Of a DNA stretch of 64,000 bases, positions 38,790 through 47,434 are shown in pieces. This stretch comes from a virus. The stretch covers positions 1 through 64,000 of the IMG/VR virus record IMGVR_UViG_3300020579_000006. One strand, written 5' to 3'. The first letter of the stretch is position 1, and the number at the start of each line of letters is the position of its first letter. The notes below the pieces were generated by a model. It was given only the letters and a program-made list of their open reading frames with translations. It did not search any database and was not told the DNA's origin. Made by a program: the position numbers and the translations under genes.

Positions 38790-40186
38790 TGAAACGTTTA
38801 TTATTGACTGTCCTATTCATAGTTTCATTTGGATTTCCGGCCAAAGCTGCAAATCCTACTTTTGTAGGTAGCGCAACTCCAGTTACTAGTACTAATGGTA
38901 CTGACACTTCAATAACTATAACCTACAGTCCTTCTTCTGGAAACTGTGTACTTATTGCTTTAGGTTCTAATGTTAGTACTCTTTCTATCTCATCCGTAAA
39001 AGATAGTAGTAATAACGTAATCCCTCTCTTAGTTTTAGATACTAATGGAAGCAAATTTTCTGCTATTTATGGTACTACTGGTGTCGCTTCTGGAATAACG
39101 TCTTTTACGGTCACGTTTACTGCTGGACCACATATTTGGGGCACAGTAGCGGAATATTCCGGTGTATCTAACTTCGGTCAAATAACCGACGGAGATACGG
39201 CTGGAACGGTAACATCTGCTAGCCTAAGTATAACTACTCAAGCCAACAATAACATATTTGTTGGAATGTTTACTATATACGGTAGTGCTACAGGTATTAC
39301 TGGTACCGGGTCCACTAACGTTCGTCAAACCAGTAGTTTTTCTGATGTAGGCGCTTTTGCGGACACCGCTCTGGCTACTGCTGGTTCTATATCGACCGCT
39401 ATTAGCTGGACCGTGGCTTCGCCATATGCGGCGGTAGGACTTGAACTATCTAGTAATCCTATGAATATAGTACAGTTTATCGGGGCTAATTGCAACTCCG
39501 CTACTACTTGTTCCGCCACATTTACTCAGGCAGTTCAAATAAGTAACTATGTTATTCCTGTTTCATATGATGGTACATCGTCTTCAGCAAATGATACTTT
39601 TTCAGACGGTACAAATAGTTATACTCAAGTAATGCCTACTACTGGCGGCACTCCCCACTCTTTTTGTGGTCTGTCAGTGGATGGAGATACTGTAGCTATG
39701 TCTTATGCTAAAGCCACCACTAACGTTGCTCTGACCGTTACTATAGCGAATGGTGGGACAAGCGGTCATAAAATCATCTTATTAGCGGAAGTTAACGGAC
39801 TTGCATCTTCTAGTCCTTTAGACCAAACGTCTAGTTGTATTAATACTTCTGGAGTTACTTCTTTAACTACTGGTAGCGTAACTACGGGTTTTACAAATGA
39901 AATTATACTAGCAGTTTTTGGTTTAGCTGCATCAGCTACTTTTACTCCAGGAACAAACTATATACTATTATCTCAAATACCTAGTGGAGCAGGCAACGGA
40001 GTGGAAGGAAATGAGTCTAGAGAAGTAACGTCTATAGCCAGCTACAACGCTTCTATGACTATTAGTGCTTCCCAAGAAATGGCCGGATTTTTAGCTACTT
40101 TTAAAGCGGCTATTCAGCCTGTTCCTACTACGGCTTCTATGACATTCGGACCAACAAAAGTACTAGGAGGCACTACTAAATGGTAA
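38789..40186 (+). CDS. Exported beta-sandwich protein
   Basis: 465 residues from a GTG overlapping the upstream TAG. VKRLLLTVLFIVSFGFPAKA is a Sec signal with an AKA cleavage site. Two similar domains follow (~25-240 and ~245-450), each with a GNCVLIALGSN / SNYVIPVSYD type strand and a GLELSSNPMN / GFLATFKAAI end, so the protein is a tandem repeat. Composition suits an adhesin or receptor-binding protein. Confidence 0.65.
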   Translation: MKRLLLTVLFIVSFGFPAKAANPTFVGSATPVTSTNGTDTSITITYSPSSGNCVLIALGSNVSTLSISSVKDSSNNVIPLLVLDTNGSKFSAIYGTTGVASGITSFTVTFTAGPHIWGTVAEYSGVSNFGQITDGDTAGTVTSASLSITTQANNNIFVGMFTIYGSATGITGTGSTNVRQTSSFSDVGAFADTALATAGSISTAISWTVASPYAAVGLELSSNPMNIVQFIGANCNSATTCSATFTQAVQISNYVIPVSYDGTSSSANDTFSDGTNSYTQVMPTTGGTPHSFCGLSVDGDTVAMSYAKATTNVALTVTIANGGTSGHKIILLAEVNGLASSSPLDQTSSCINTSGVTSLTTGSVTTGFTNEIILAVFGLAASATFTPGTNYILLSQIPSGAGNGVEGNESREVTSIASYNASMTISASQEMAGFLATFKAAIQPVPTTASMTFGPTKVLGGTTKW

Positions 40187-42798
40187 GAGCACTCCTAGCA
40201 ACGATTATTCTCCTTTTAACTAGTATATCGGCTTTTAGTCAAACTCAAATAACAGGGTCTACTACTATAGCCGGAAACATTTCTCTTGGTACTGCTGTAG
40301 CAATAGGCCCTAATACTGGTTTACCTCCCGACCAGCTTCCAGTAGGTTCTGGTTGGCACGACCTAGGAGTCCAGAGTTCTCTAAACGGAAGTGGTCAATG
40401 CTTTACTCCCGCTCCTCCTGGTTCTACTGGTTGCGAATCCGTTCTTGGTTCTTGGGGTAGTGGAGCCATGATGCAAATGTCTGCCCAAATGTGCGTAAAT
40501 GGCGGCGGGCACGTAAACTATAGCGGTAACGAAATATATTGTTTAACTCTAACCGGTTCTAGTGGCTGGACATGGGTACGTATAACAAATCCTACTTCTC
40601 CTTACTCCACTACTAGCCAAGACTGTTTACCAGAAGGGTTTAATTGCAGTTCTTTAACTGTAGGGTCTACAAACGGATTTCCGCAGTCTGTCCATCCATA
40701 TAACGGATTAACATCCATTCCTAACCAAAATCGTATGGTACGCTGTATGGGTTCTAAGGCCGTTAGTGGAAACACAACTCTGTGGTGCTGGTCGTATGAT
40801 TTTACAAATAATTTTTGGACTTTAGAAGATAAGTCAGTTGTTGGTAGTAATTGCTCTGGCGCTACTGCACAAGGACTTGGTGGTCACGCAGTATACGATA
40901 ATTATACAGGTCATGTTTTTATAAATAGTGTTGGGTGCTTATACGAACTCGACCCAGTTGCACACACAACGATACAACTGGTTTCTTTTGATAACGTAGC
41001 TATAGATGACCACTTAACGTCTGATATAGACCCTATTCGTCATTTAATGGTGTATGTTGGTTGTGCCGGATGTAGCGGCAGCCCTAGTGGTATTGTTACT
41101 ACAGATATTACTCCAGGCAGTGCTCATACTCACACCAATCTAACCTCTTCCATGACCGGTTGCACCGCTATTGGCGGTCAAAGTTATAATGGTATTGCCT
41201 ATGACCCGGTAACTACTCTCATGGTTGTGTTGCTTACTGACGTTTCGCACATGTATTACGTAAACGTAAGTGCGAATGCGGTACTGACACAACAAGGTTC
41301 AATTGCAGCTAAAAGCTGTGTCGAGATTACTGGTTTTACCGGCGGACCAACTAGTGCAGGTCTTTCAGGTAATTATAACGGTCTTTTTAAGCGCTGGTCT
41401 TATGCGGCATTTTGCGACTGTTTTGTTTATGTAGGAGACTTTAATCAGGATAGTTTTATCTTCCGGCTACCAAGACTTCCTGTTGACCAGCAACAGTTCG
41501 TGGCATCTTCGGCTAGTCCGCAAGTGTTCCGCGCACTTGGCCTAAACGTGGCTTGCGACCTGACAGATGGCTGTGATGGCACGTTCGATGGTTTCAAATC
41601 GAACGACCTACCCGCCAATCCGCCGGTATTAGATAACGCTGTCGCAGGAACCGTAGGAGCCATCAAGTTTACGGTACCAGCGCAAGGCGGACCAAATGAC
41701 GCAGGGTCTATTCGTTACAATTTTAATCCTATCGGTGCAACTACAAACCAGTTCGGAACCGGCGGAGAGTTCTGGGTAAAGTATCGCGTCCGTTGGGATA
41801 ATTGGGGAACGTGGGCCGTCACCGCTGGACAGAGCGCAGCGGGGCCAAAGTTCGATATAACCGGTGCTGGACAGTCAGCAAGCGATGTTAGCCTAGAAGT
41901 AGGTTCCTGCACCATTCTTGAACAGACCACGCAGGATGTTGCAGGACGTAAGTTTATTCAGATGTACACTTCTTGCGGAAATTTTATCAGCTACGAGGCT
42001 CCCGCTGTTGGTTCTACATTTGACCTTGAACCCGGTTTGAACGGGCAGTGCCTATACCAATCCACACAAACTGACTGTTACAAATATCTAAATAACCTAA
42101 ACACATGGGTTGACATTGTAAAACATGTCAAAATTAACGAAATGTCTGGTCCTGGTAAAGGAACATCGAAGATTGAGCTATGGGCAGCACCGGACGGCCA
42201 ACCACTGCAAACCTTGGTTAGTGTTTCTGACGCAGGAATATATCCAGATAATACCGGCTCCGACCCGCATAGTTCGCTATTGTACGGTAAGGTCTGGCTA
42301 CTTCCCTACATCTCGAATCGCGACAACACGGTCAACGACGGCTTCGTGACGCACGTCTGGTACGACAAGCTTGAACTCTCGCGGGGCTGTATTACCGTTC
42401 CCGGACCGCTCATCTCCGTGCAAGGTATTTGCCCGGCGACGCTCATCAAGGCGACAGACGTAGATAGCACGCACGTCACCGTGACTTGGCAACATAACGA
42501 CCTTTATGGGCTAGACACCTATATAGTGGAGCGTTGTCCCGGTGTAATTAACGATTGTGGCAAGAACCCGGCAGCGAACTTTACGCAAATTGCTATTACT
42601 GATACCGCGAATCACATTTGCACCAACCTTTTGGCCTGTAGCTTTACGGATTCGACTGTAACAACCGGTCACACTTATAGTTACCGCGTTCGTCCTGTGC
42701 GGCTTATCTATGGCATTACTTATAAAGGACCATACACCGGCGGATTGTGCTACCTTGGTGCTACTGGAACTTGCGACCCCACAACTACAACACCATAA
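40180..42798 (+). CDS. Exported propeller-like protein with C-terminal FnIII-like domain
   Basis: 872 residues. Signal MVRALLATIILLLTSISAFS. Residues ~95-420 have repeated GGHVNYSGNEIYCLTL / GGHAVYDNYTGHVFI segments like a kelch-type propeller. ~500-740 is a carbohydrate-binding-like sandwich (GGEFWVKYRVRWDNWGTWAV). ~760-860 is fibronectin type III-like (DSTHVTVTWQHNDLYGLDTY). The last third (from ~41470) is more G+C-rich than the rest, as if a domain was acquired from elsewhere. It may bind host-surface glycans. Confidence 0.6.
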   Translation: MVRALLATIILLLTSISAFSQTQITGSTTIAGNISLGTAVAIGPNTGLPPDQLPVGSGWHDLGVQSSLNGSGQCFTPAPPGSTGCESVLGSWGSGAMMQMSAQMCVNGGGHVNYSGNEIYCLTLTGSSGWTWVRITNPTSPYSTTSQDCLPEGFNCSSLTVGSTNGFPQSVHPYNGLTSIPNQNRMVRCMGSKAVSGNTTLWCWSYDFTNNFWTLEDKSVVGSNCSGATAQGLGGHAVYDNYTGHVFINSVGCLYELDPVAHTTIQLVSFDNVAIDDHLTSDIDPIRHLMVYVGCAGCSGSPSGIVTTDITPGSAHTHTNLTSSMTGCTAIGGQSYNGIAYDPVTTLMVVLLTDVSHMYYVNVSANAVLTQQGSIAAKSCVEITGFTGGPTSAGLSGNYNGLFKRWSYAAFCDCFVYVGDFNQDSFIFRLPRLPVDQQQFVASSASPQVFRALGLNVACDLTDGCDGTFDGFKSNDLPANPPVLDNAVAGTVGAIKFTVPAQGGPNDAGSIRYNFNPIGATTNQFGTGGEFWVKYRVRWDNWGTWAVTAGQSAAGPKFDITGAGQSASDVSLEVGSCTILEQTTQDVAGRKFIQMYTSCGNFISYEAPAVGSTFDLEPGLNGQCLYQSTQTDCYKYLNNLNTWVDIVKHVKINEMSGPGKGTSKIELWAAPDGQPLQTLVSVSDAGIYPDNTGSDPHSSLLYGKVWLLPYISNRDNTVNDGFVTHVWYDKLELSRGCITVPGPLISVQGICPATLIKATDVDSTHVTVTWQHNDLYGLDTYIVERCPGVINDCGKNPAANFTQIAITDTANHICTNLLACSFTDSTVTTGHTYSYRVRPVRLIYGITYKGPYTGGLCYLGATGTCDPTTTTP

Positions 42799-42806
42799 GG
42801 AGAAAC

Positions 42807-43202
42807 ATGAAAAAGATATTACTTATTGTCGGATTTTTAATTTTAGCGGGTTTTGCTTCTTATAAATACGCATATGGTCAAGGTCCGAATCCGGTTCCCT
42901 TACAGCTAACTTTATCAGGGGTTCATACTCAGTGTGTTCCTAATGCGGCTACTACTCCCGCTCATTTAGATGTTTGCGGAGCAGGAGATGGAATATTTCT
43001 TGCTAATAATGGCGGTGCTTTTGTACAAGTAGCAACTGTTACGGTAACTGCTCAAGGAGTAACACAAATTACTATTTGTAACGCTGCCGGTGCATCTTGT
43101 GGTGCTGCTCAAACCGGAGCAGTTAGTATAAATATCCCTAAGTCAGTCGTGGTAACTGCGCCCGCTACTACGACCGTAACTCCTACTGCGACACTACAAT
43201 AA
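42807..43202 (+). CDS. Small exported protein
   Basis: 131 residues from ATG 42807 (AAGGAGAAAC upstream). Signal MKKILLIVGFLILAGFASYK. The mature part has two Cys pairs (TQCVPNAATTPAHLDVCG and CNAAGASCG) and beta-rich sequence. It is the fourth consecutive protein with an export signal. It is coupled to the next gene by TAATG. Confidence 0.65.
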   Translation: MKKILLIVGFLILAGFASYKYAYGQGPNPVPLQLTLSGVHTQCVPNAATTPAHLDVCGAGDGIFLANNGGAFVQVATVTVTAQGVTQITICNAAGASCGAAQTGAVSINIPKSVVVTAPATTTVTPTATLQ

Positions 43203-43435
43203 TGGTACCAGATACATTCATCAAAGAGATATTTAACGAAGAGAACGGTAAAACCAGCTTTGCTCGAATAGGCAGTTTCCTTTCTCTTCTTGCGGGCGTG
43301 GGATGGGTATCATACTTAGTGTATAAAAACCACGTTCTTCCTGACCTGAGTGGTATCTCTTTATTTATAGGAGTGCCTTATGGTACTAATAAGTTCACTA
43401 ATTTTATCGGCCAGTTTACAGGCAAAGGACAATAA
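43202..43435 (+). CDS. Holin-like membrane protein
   Basis: 77 residues with hydrophobic spans at IGSFLSLLAGVGWVSYLVYK (~23-42) and LSGISLFIGVPYGTNK. Size and topology (two spans, charged N-terminus) match small phage holins, but no lysin is next to it in this window, so the call rests on shape only. Confidence 0.5.
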   Translation: MVPDTFIKEIFNEENGKTSFARIGSFLSLLAGVGWVSYLVYKNHVLPDLSGISLFIGVPYGTNKFTNFIGQFTGKGQ

Positions 43436-43441
43436 ATACTT

Positions 43442-43456
43442 GTCCGGTTTCCGGAC
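43442..43456. promoter_or_regulatory. Symmetric 15-bp word
   Basis: GTCCGG-TTT-CCGGAC in the spacer between the holin-like gene and the next gene, directly before AAAGGAG. Confidence 0.6.
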
Positions 43457-43473
43457 TTTAAAGGAGTACTTCC

Positions 43474-43854
43474 GTGGCAAACAGCTATAACAGCAACCCT
43501 CTAATTTTCGATACCGATACAACACAGGGTTGGCGTTCATTACAAACTCTTAATACCGGAAACCTACCTACGACCGCACAACAACTTTCTGGAGCCGTAA
43601 CTAGACAGTGGGGTGTTCGAGTCACTAAGATTGTTCTAGAGTCTAATGGAACTACTGTTGCAGGAGTAGTAACAGTAGCAGACCCAAATGATGGAACTAT
43701 TTTATGGAATTCGGGCGTGGCAGCGGCTGCCGGGGCTACCGGTACCATACTAACACGAGAAGATTTTGCTGACCACTTTCCCGCTTGGAGAGATTTTAAG
43801 ATAACAGGCTTAACCGCGACTGTTACAAAAGTATACATATGGTATAGAAGTTAA
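43474..43854 (+). CDS. Small virion-type protein
   Basis: 126 residues from a GTG with AAGGAG upstream. Beta-rich (VRVTKIVLESNGTTVAGVVT), aromatic C-terminus VYIWYRS. Decoration or stabilising protein by composition and place; unproven. Confidence 0.5.
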   Translation: MANSYNSNPLIFDTDTTQGWRSLQTLNTGNLPTTAQQLSGAVTRQWGVRVTKIVLESNGTTVAGVVTVADPNDGTILWNSGVAAAAGATGTILTREDFADHFPAWRDFKITGLTATVTKVYIWYRS

Positions 43855-43863
43855 AGGACTTAT

Positions 43864-44139
43864 ATGGCTAAAGATAGAGTATCAGAAGTAATGGGTGGAA
43901 AGAAATCCAGCAAGAAACCGGCCAAGAAAAAGGGCGGGAAGAAAACCAAAGGTATGCATGTACGAAAAGCCACTAGCGGTGGTTACATTGCCAAGCATGA
44001 CGCACCCGAACCCGGTGCGGAGCAGGAAGAACACGCCCTTCCAGACATGGCCGCCCTTCAAGAACACATGGCTCAGAATCTACAAGGCGAAGAAGAACCC
44101 GGTGGCGGCATGCCCGCACCCGCCCAAGCGATGGCTTAA
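43864..44139 (+). CDS. Lysine-rich small protein
   Basis: 91 residues. The first 30 are very basic (GGKKSSKKPAKKKGGKKTKG), the rest acidic and proline-rich. A DNA-binding or condensing role is possible. TAATG overlap with the next gene. Confidence 0.5.
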   Translation: MAKDRVSEVMGGKKSSKKPAKKKGGKKTKGMHVRKATSGGYIAKHDAPEPGAEQEEHALPDMAALQEHMAQNLQGEEEPGGGMPAPAQAMA

Positions 44140-44402
44140 TGTCTAGGTTTAAAGCTGCCCGCCATGTTCTTGGCGGTAAATCTCGCAAGAAAATTCGTTC
44201 AGTTCGTGGTCGCCGAAAGATTAAGAAAACTGTGGATGAGTGGAAAGCGGGAACTCTGCATAGCGGGTCTAAGACAGGTCCTGTAGTTAAGTCACAGAAG
44301 CAAGCGGTCGCAATTTCGCTCTCGCAAGGTCGCAAGCACGTAAGGAAGGGTAGTCCGGAAAATGAACACAATAGAACCAGCACCTCCGAAACAGGGGTGT
44401 AA
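44139..44402 (+). CDS. Small basic protein, DUF6496-like
   Basis: 87 residues. EWKAGTLHSGSKTGPVVKSQ followed by KQAVAISLSQGRK resembles a small family seen in phages and bacteria (GTLHSGS..VKSxKQAIAIALSxA). Very basic. Its 3' end overlaps the first bases of the next tRNA and has a 15-bp word copy (44353-44367). Confidence 0.6.
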   Translation: MSRFKAARHVLGGKSRKKIRSVRGRRKIKKTVDEWKAGTLHSGSKTGPVVKSQKQAVAISLSQGRKHVRKGSPENEHNRTSTSETGV

Positions 44403-44480
44403 GCCAGTAAATGGAAGCTGTCCGGTTTTGGAAACCGGTGTCGCAAGACTTTAGAGGTTCGAGTCCTCTCACCCCTACCA
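44393..44480 (+). tRNA. tRNA, anticodon TGG by folding, long variable arm
   Basis: Acceptor AGGGGTG/CACCCCT, anticodon stem CCGGT/ACCGG with loop TTTGGAA (TGG, Pro), variable hairpin GTC-GCAA-GAC, T-arm AGAGG-TTCGAGT-CCTCT, A and CCA. A long variable arm is normal for Ser, Leu or Tyr, not Pro; shifting one base would give GGA (Ser). Confidence 0.8.
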
Positions 44481-44484
44481 TCTT

Positions 44485-44559
44485 TGCTCTGGAGAACCGG
44501 CAGTTCAAGCAAGCCTCATAAACTCGCCTCCGTGGGTTCGACTCCCACCCGAGCAACCA
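44485..44559 (+). tRNA. tRNA with anticodon CAT (Met or Ile2)
   Basis: Acceptor TGCTCTG/CCGAGCA (one mismatch), D-arm GAAC/GTTC, loop CTCATAA (CAT), T-arm GTGGG-TTCGACT-CCCAC, encoded CCA. The anticodon stem is weak. Same anticodon loop as the 8072-8153 tRNA. Confidence 0.7.
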
Positions 44560-44574
44560 TCTTAAAGGCAGAAA

Positions 44575-46437
44575 ATGGAATATGTAGAGTTTTCAGATGA
44601 CGAACTATACGAAAAAATGGCGGACGTTAGACAGAAGTTTCCTCCTAAAGATACCGCTGAATTTGAAAACTACAAAAAGCTATTACCTCTGACCGACTTA
44701 GGAAAAGAAGTCCGCCGTAGGGCGGAGACAGATTTATTCTTTTTTGCTAAGTATTTTATAGGTTATGACAATCAGAAAAATGACATGATTGTTGACCATG
44801 TTCACCGCCGGTTGTGTGAACTGTTCGTAAAAAAAGATAAATCAAAAGATATTAAAAGTCAGGACACCCGCAAGGAAAGACTTGTTCTTTATCCTCGCGG
44901 AAGCTTAAAAAGTACCATAGATGTCATAGACGCGGCCCAATGGATTCTGAATTTTCCTAATATCCGAATCCTGTTCCTGACTGCTGCCGATGACCTAGCT
45001 GTTGGTTTCGTAGACCAGTTAAAGAACTTTTTTATTATCAGAATGGATTCTCCGAGTTTTATGAATCTGTTCTTTCCCGAGTTTTGTATACCGGATACTA
45101 AAACCGCACTAGGGAGCGCGTTTACTTTTAACTGTCCTAAGCGCACTATCTTTGACGATAAAGATTCTACAGTCAGAGCACTGTCCGTTCTTTCGACCGG
45201 TTCGGGTTTTCACTTTGACGTAATGAAAGCTGACGACGCGGTATCTGACCGTAATTCTGAAAACGAAGAACAGTGCATCAAAGTAACTAAAAAGATTAAT
45301 CTAGCTCGCAAGATGCTGATGGCTTGGGGTTTTTTCGACCGTATCGGAACCCGGTATCACGAAATAGACAACTACGGACAGACACTTGAAAAAGAACTTA
45401 TTGGCGAAGTCGAACGCCATAGCGGACCTTGTTGGGAACAGATAGACGTAAAATCGTCCGGTTTGCGGATTTTAATTGGCCGCGCTATTGTTCTGAAACC
45501 CGGCAACGAAAATAAGACTTATGGTGATGCAGGCGAAGAAGGCTGTAATCTTCTGTTTCCTGAATACATGAGTTTTAGTTGGCTGATGAATGAACTCCAT
45601 AAAGACGAGTTTATTTTTGAAGGCCAGTTAAACCAGAATCCCCGCCCTAAAAGCCACATTACTTTTGACCGGCCTTTACTTCTAAGTCATACAGTTCCTT
45701 TTAAAGAACTTCCGGTAAACGGACCAATTGCTATAACCTGGGATTTTGCTTTCAGTCAGAAAAAAGACCGGGACTATAGTACAGCAGCAGTTGGTATTTG
45801 GAACGACAAAGGCCAGCTTTTCATTTTAGATTTAGTCCGGGCTAAATTTAATCACACTACCTTAGCAAAAGCCATAGTTGATTTAGCAGCACACTGGCAT
45901 CCTATGATTATAGGAATTGAGGATGCTGCGGGTTCTAGATTCCTCGAACCTACTATTATTAATGAAGCTCGTAATCGCGGAATGGCAGATGTACTAGCTA
46001 TCTGTAGTAAGATAGACTGGTTTCCGCCGGAACAACAGAAAGATGCTAAGAAATCGCGTATGGCAGCCCTTCATCCTTGGCTGGTTAACAACATGCTTTA
46101 TTTCGCTGCCCATCTTCCGTATCTGGAAATTCTTTACAGCGAGTTTGAGAAGTGCTTAGTCAGTCATCATCACGACGATATACCAGACGTGATTTCTCAG
46201 CTTCCTCGTTACGCACCTCGCATGAATAATATGATTGCTAAGAATGAAGTCGTGACGATGACGCGCGAGGAAGCCGCGTTTAATTTAATGTTTAATGAAG
46301 GAACCGACCCATATGGCCGAATTGGTCTGGGTTTTGTACCTCAACCTTTAACACCCAGTATTACAGATGTAGGACCAGAAGCGCAAACACCTCATGGAGA
46401 CCTAGCACCATTACTCGGGGCCGGGTTATGTGGATAA
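44575..46437 (+). CDS. terL: Terminase large subunit
   Basis: 620 residues. Walker A-like LYPRGSLKSTIDVI (~104-117), then ILFLTAADD (Walker B region ~137-145) and DVMKADDAVSD (~216-226). The nuclease domain has ITWDFAFSQKKDRDYSTAAV (~386-405), IGIEDAAGSRFLEPTI and CLVSHHHDDIPDVISQL, the acidic residues of the RNase H-like nuclease. It packages DNA into proheads using ATP. No small subunit was recognised nearby; the small basic genes upstream are candidates. Confidence 0.92.
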   Translation: MEYVEFSDDELYEKMADVRQKFPPKDTAEFENYKKLLPLTDLGKEVRRRAETDLFFFAKYFIGYDNQKNDMIVDHVHRRLCELFVKKDKSKDIKSQDTRKERLVLYPRGSLKSTIDVIDAAQWILNFPNIRILFLTAADDLAVGFVDQLKNFFIIRMDSPSFMNLFFPEFCIPDTKTALGSAFTFNCPKRTIFDDKDSTVRALSVLSTGSGFHFDVMKADDAVSDRNSENEEQCIKVTKKINLARKMLMAWGFFDRIGTRYHEIDNYGQTLEKELIGEVERHSGPCWEQIDVKSSGLRILIGRAIVLKPGNENKTYGDAGEEGCNLLFPEYMSFSWLMNELHKDEFIFEGQLNQNPRPKSHITFDRPLLLSHTVPFKELPVNGPIAITWDFAFSQKKDRDYSTAAVGIWNDKGQLFILDLVRAKFNHTTLAKAIVDLAAHWHPMIIGIEDAAGSRFLEPTIINEARNRGMADVLAICSKIDWFPPEQQKDAKKSRMAALHPWLVNNMLYFAAHLPYLEILYSEFEKCLVSHHHDDIPDVISQLPRYAPRMNNMIAKNEVVTMTREEAAFNLMFNEGTDPYGRIGLGFVPQPLTPSITDVGPEAQTPHGDLAPLLGAGLCG

Positions 46438-46438
46438 T

Positions 46439-46651
46439 ATGGAAGATAAAAGAAATCGACTCACTACAAAAGCTGTGGTCTATGACGATTTAGATACAGA
46501 CGAAATAGAGATTAAAATAGTATTGAAAGAAGGAAAAACCTCTAAGGATTGTAGTCCATTTGTAATGGAGAGAGTGTTACTCAATCATATGTTTCGCAGT
46601 TGGCCAACTTGGTGGGAATATTGGATGAAACCAGGAAGTACACTAGGATAA
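46439..46651 (+). CDS. Hypothetical protein
   Basis: 70 residues from an ATG one base after the terminase stop (TAATATG). KAVVYDDLDTDEIEIKIVLK is strand-like and acidic; the end has WPTWWEYWMKPG. Function unknown. Confidence 0.5.
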   Translation: MEDKRNRLTTKAVVYDDLDTDEIEIKIVLKEGKTSKDCSPFVMERVLLNHMFRSWPTWWEYWMKPGSTLG

Positions 46652-46652
46652 T

Positions 46653-46880
46653 ATGGAACATGAAACGCCAGACAGTTTTATTGTGAACCCCCCAGTAGGA
46701 AACTCGAACTTAGAGTTCAGAGCGGAGTGCATAAAGTATGTGGAGCCGTACGTACGAGAAAACGGTATCCCACTCGACTGGAATAAATTTAATGCATTAG
46801 TTTTCGACGGTTCTTTAGAAGGAATTGTTTCAGGAGACCCTGAAGTAATAGAAAAATCTTTACATAAGATGAAAGAATAG
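46653..46880 (+). CDS. Hypothetical protein
   Basis: 75 residues; again TAATATG spacing from the previous gene. Acidic, mostly helical second half (GIVSGDPEVIEKSLHKMKE). Function unknown. Confidence 0.5.
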   Translation: MEHETPDSFIVNPPVGNSNLEFRAECIKYVEPYVRENGIPLDWNKFNALVFDGSLEGIVSGDPEVIEKSLHKMKE

Positions 46881-47413
46881 TCTTTAAAATATATTTGGTT
46901 ACTAACATTGTTAATGGCAAAGTCTATGTTGGCAAAACAGGTCAGACCATAGATGCTAGATGGAAAGAACATCTTAAATTGGCCAGACTAAACTATCCTT
47001 CTTACTTTTACAGAGCAATGAGAAAATATGGACCGGATATGTTTAAGGTAAGAGAAATAGATTGTGTAGAGACCAACGAACTTGCTAACGTACGAGAAAC
47101 TTACTGGATAACTCAAGTCTTCAAATCCCACTGTTCGGAAAACGGATATAATTCAACACTTGGTGGAGAGGGAGTTATAAGAAACGAAGAGTCAGAAAGA
47201 AAAAGAATAGATGCCCTACAAGGTAGAAAAGTTTCTGAGGAAACTAGAAGAAAAATTAGCGTTGCAAATTCAGGGAGAAAATTTTCTGATGAACACAGAA
47301 AGAAATTAAGTGATGCAAAATTAGGGGACAAACACCCTCTTTTTGGTAAGCATCATTCAGAAGAAACTCGTAAGAAGATGAGTAAAACTCACCTACGACG
47401 ACAAGAGTTATAG
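46877..47413 (+). CDS. GIY-YIG homing endonuclease, unusual start
   Basis: 178 residues if started at ATA 46877, giving the expected N-terminus _VFKIYLVTNIVNGKVYVGKT with GIY and YVG motifs. The closest sister (58182) starts MFKIYLV with ATG. The first canonical start here is TTG 46895, which would delete the GIY strand. R in DARWKEH and E in RETYWITQ are present, then NUMOD3 repeats. Either a near-cognate start or a damaged gene. Confidence 0.75.
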   Translation: MVFKIYLVTNIVNGKVYVGKTGQTIDARWKEHLKLARLNYPSYFYRAMRKYGPDMFKVREIDCVETNELANVRETYWITQVFKSHCSENGYNSTLGGEGVIRNEESERKRIDALQGRKVSEETRRKISVANSGRKFSDEHRKKLSDAKLGDKHPLFGKHHSEETRKKMSKTHLRRQEL

Positions 47414-47434
47414 TAAAATTCAAGGAGTAATAAT

